Part shown: positions 63,868-64,000 of the stretch, one piece after another | How the letters are laid out: each line of letters begins with the position of its first letter | Numbering within the stretch: the stretch's first letter is position 1 | DNA from: Rhizomys pruinosus | Taxonomy: Eukaryota > Chordata > Mammalia > Rodentia > Spalacidae | NCBI GenBank assembly: GCA_009823505.1 | Contig: VZQC01005680.1 | Span: 2,613,174 to 2,677,173 of the forward strand | DNA length: 64,000 bases | Reading direction: 5' to 3' | Position numbers and translations under genes: made by a program | Notes under the pieces: generated by a model | What the model was told of the DNA's origin: nothing | Database searches by the model: none | What the model saw: only the letters and a program-made list of their open reading frames with translations

Positions 63868-64000
63868 TTTTTTATTATTTTTAATTATGTATATGGGTGT
63901 GTGTCTGTGTGTGGGTATGTGCATGTGAGTGCAGTGCCTACTAAGGCCAGAAGAGGGCATCGGATATCCTGGTGCTGGAGTTATGGGTAGTTGTGAGCTA
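63868..64000 (-). repeat. B3-type SINE cut by the window edge
   Basis: gccagaagagggcatcggat, tatcctggtgctggagttat. The head lies beyond the window. Confidence 0.87.

Overview
The window is nuclear DNA of a muroid rodent, and I find no gene in it that I can defend. The evidence for a rodent is the repeat content: many B1 (7SL-derived), B2/B3 (tRNA-derived), B4 (ID-B1 fusion) and ID-type SINEs, rodent L1 3' UTRs with their G-rich tracts, and many MaLR-type LTRs. The youngest B2/B3 copies and the B1 copies with a 'ctacagggagaccctgtct' 3' end do not look like the usual mouse or rat consensus as I remember it. I therefore favour another muroid lineage, but I cannot name the species. Family names come from recalled consensus patterns, not from a database run.

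Layout. Bases 1-650 are a compound minisatellite: a 78-bp unit alternates with (TG)n tracts. From 0.8 to 10 kb there are B1, B4 and B2/B3 SINEs, an LTR and several L1 3' ends. At 10-18 kb there is a unique block with an inverted AP-1 pair, an L1 3' UTR carrying a five-copy tandem expansion, an ID-derived tandem array and two LTRs. At 18-32 kb are polypyrimidine DNA, more SINEs, an ancient L1M split by an LTR, and an LTR nested in an older relative. At 32.9-35.2 kb lies a complete LTR-internal-LTR MaLR element with matching 5-bp target duplications. It contains a B1 and a 648-bp open frame. At 36-37.6 kb, 54.8-56.8 kb and 59.3-60.4 kb are repeat-poor stretches that are the best candidates for conserved non-coding DNA. 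At 43.4-43.8 kb is an 11-copy, 37-bp minisatellite. From 44.9 to 54 kb the DNA is again dense with SINEs and LTRs, including a B2/B3-in-LTR-in-B2/B3 nest. The last 4 kb holds two young head-to-tail B2/B3 copies, an ATCT microsatellite, B1, B3 and ID-B1 copies, and a B3 cut by the window edge.

Working together. No operon, pathway or gene cluster is present. The window reads as intergenic or deep intronic sequence. Its information lies in the order of insertions (target-site duplications, nesting) and in a few candidate regulatory blocks. All open reading frames examined fall in simple repeats, in SINE/LTR sequence, or in short unsupported stretches. I found no convincing undescribed gene system. 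The most distinctive observations are a perfect palindrome inside a B1 that looks like a template-switch mutation, tandemly amplified ID (A-box) units at three separate loci, a 17-bp internal duplication that defines a B2/B3 subfamily, and a 27-bp insert flanked by 20-bp repeats inside a SINE.
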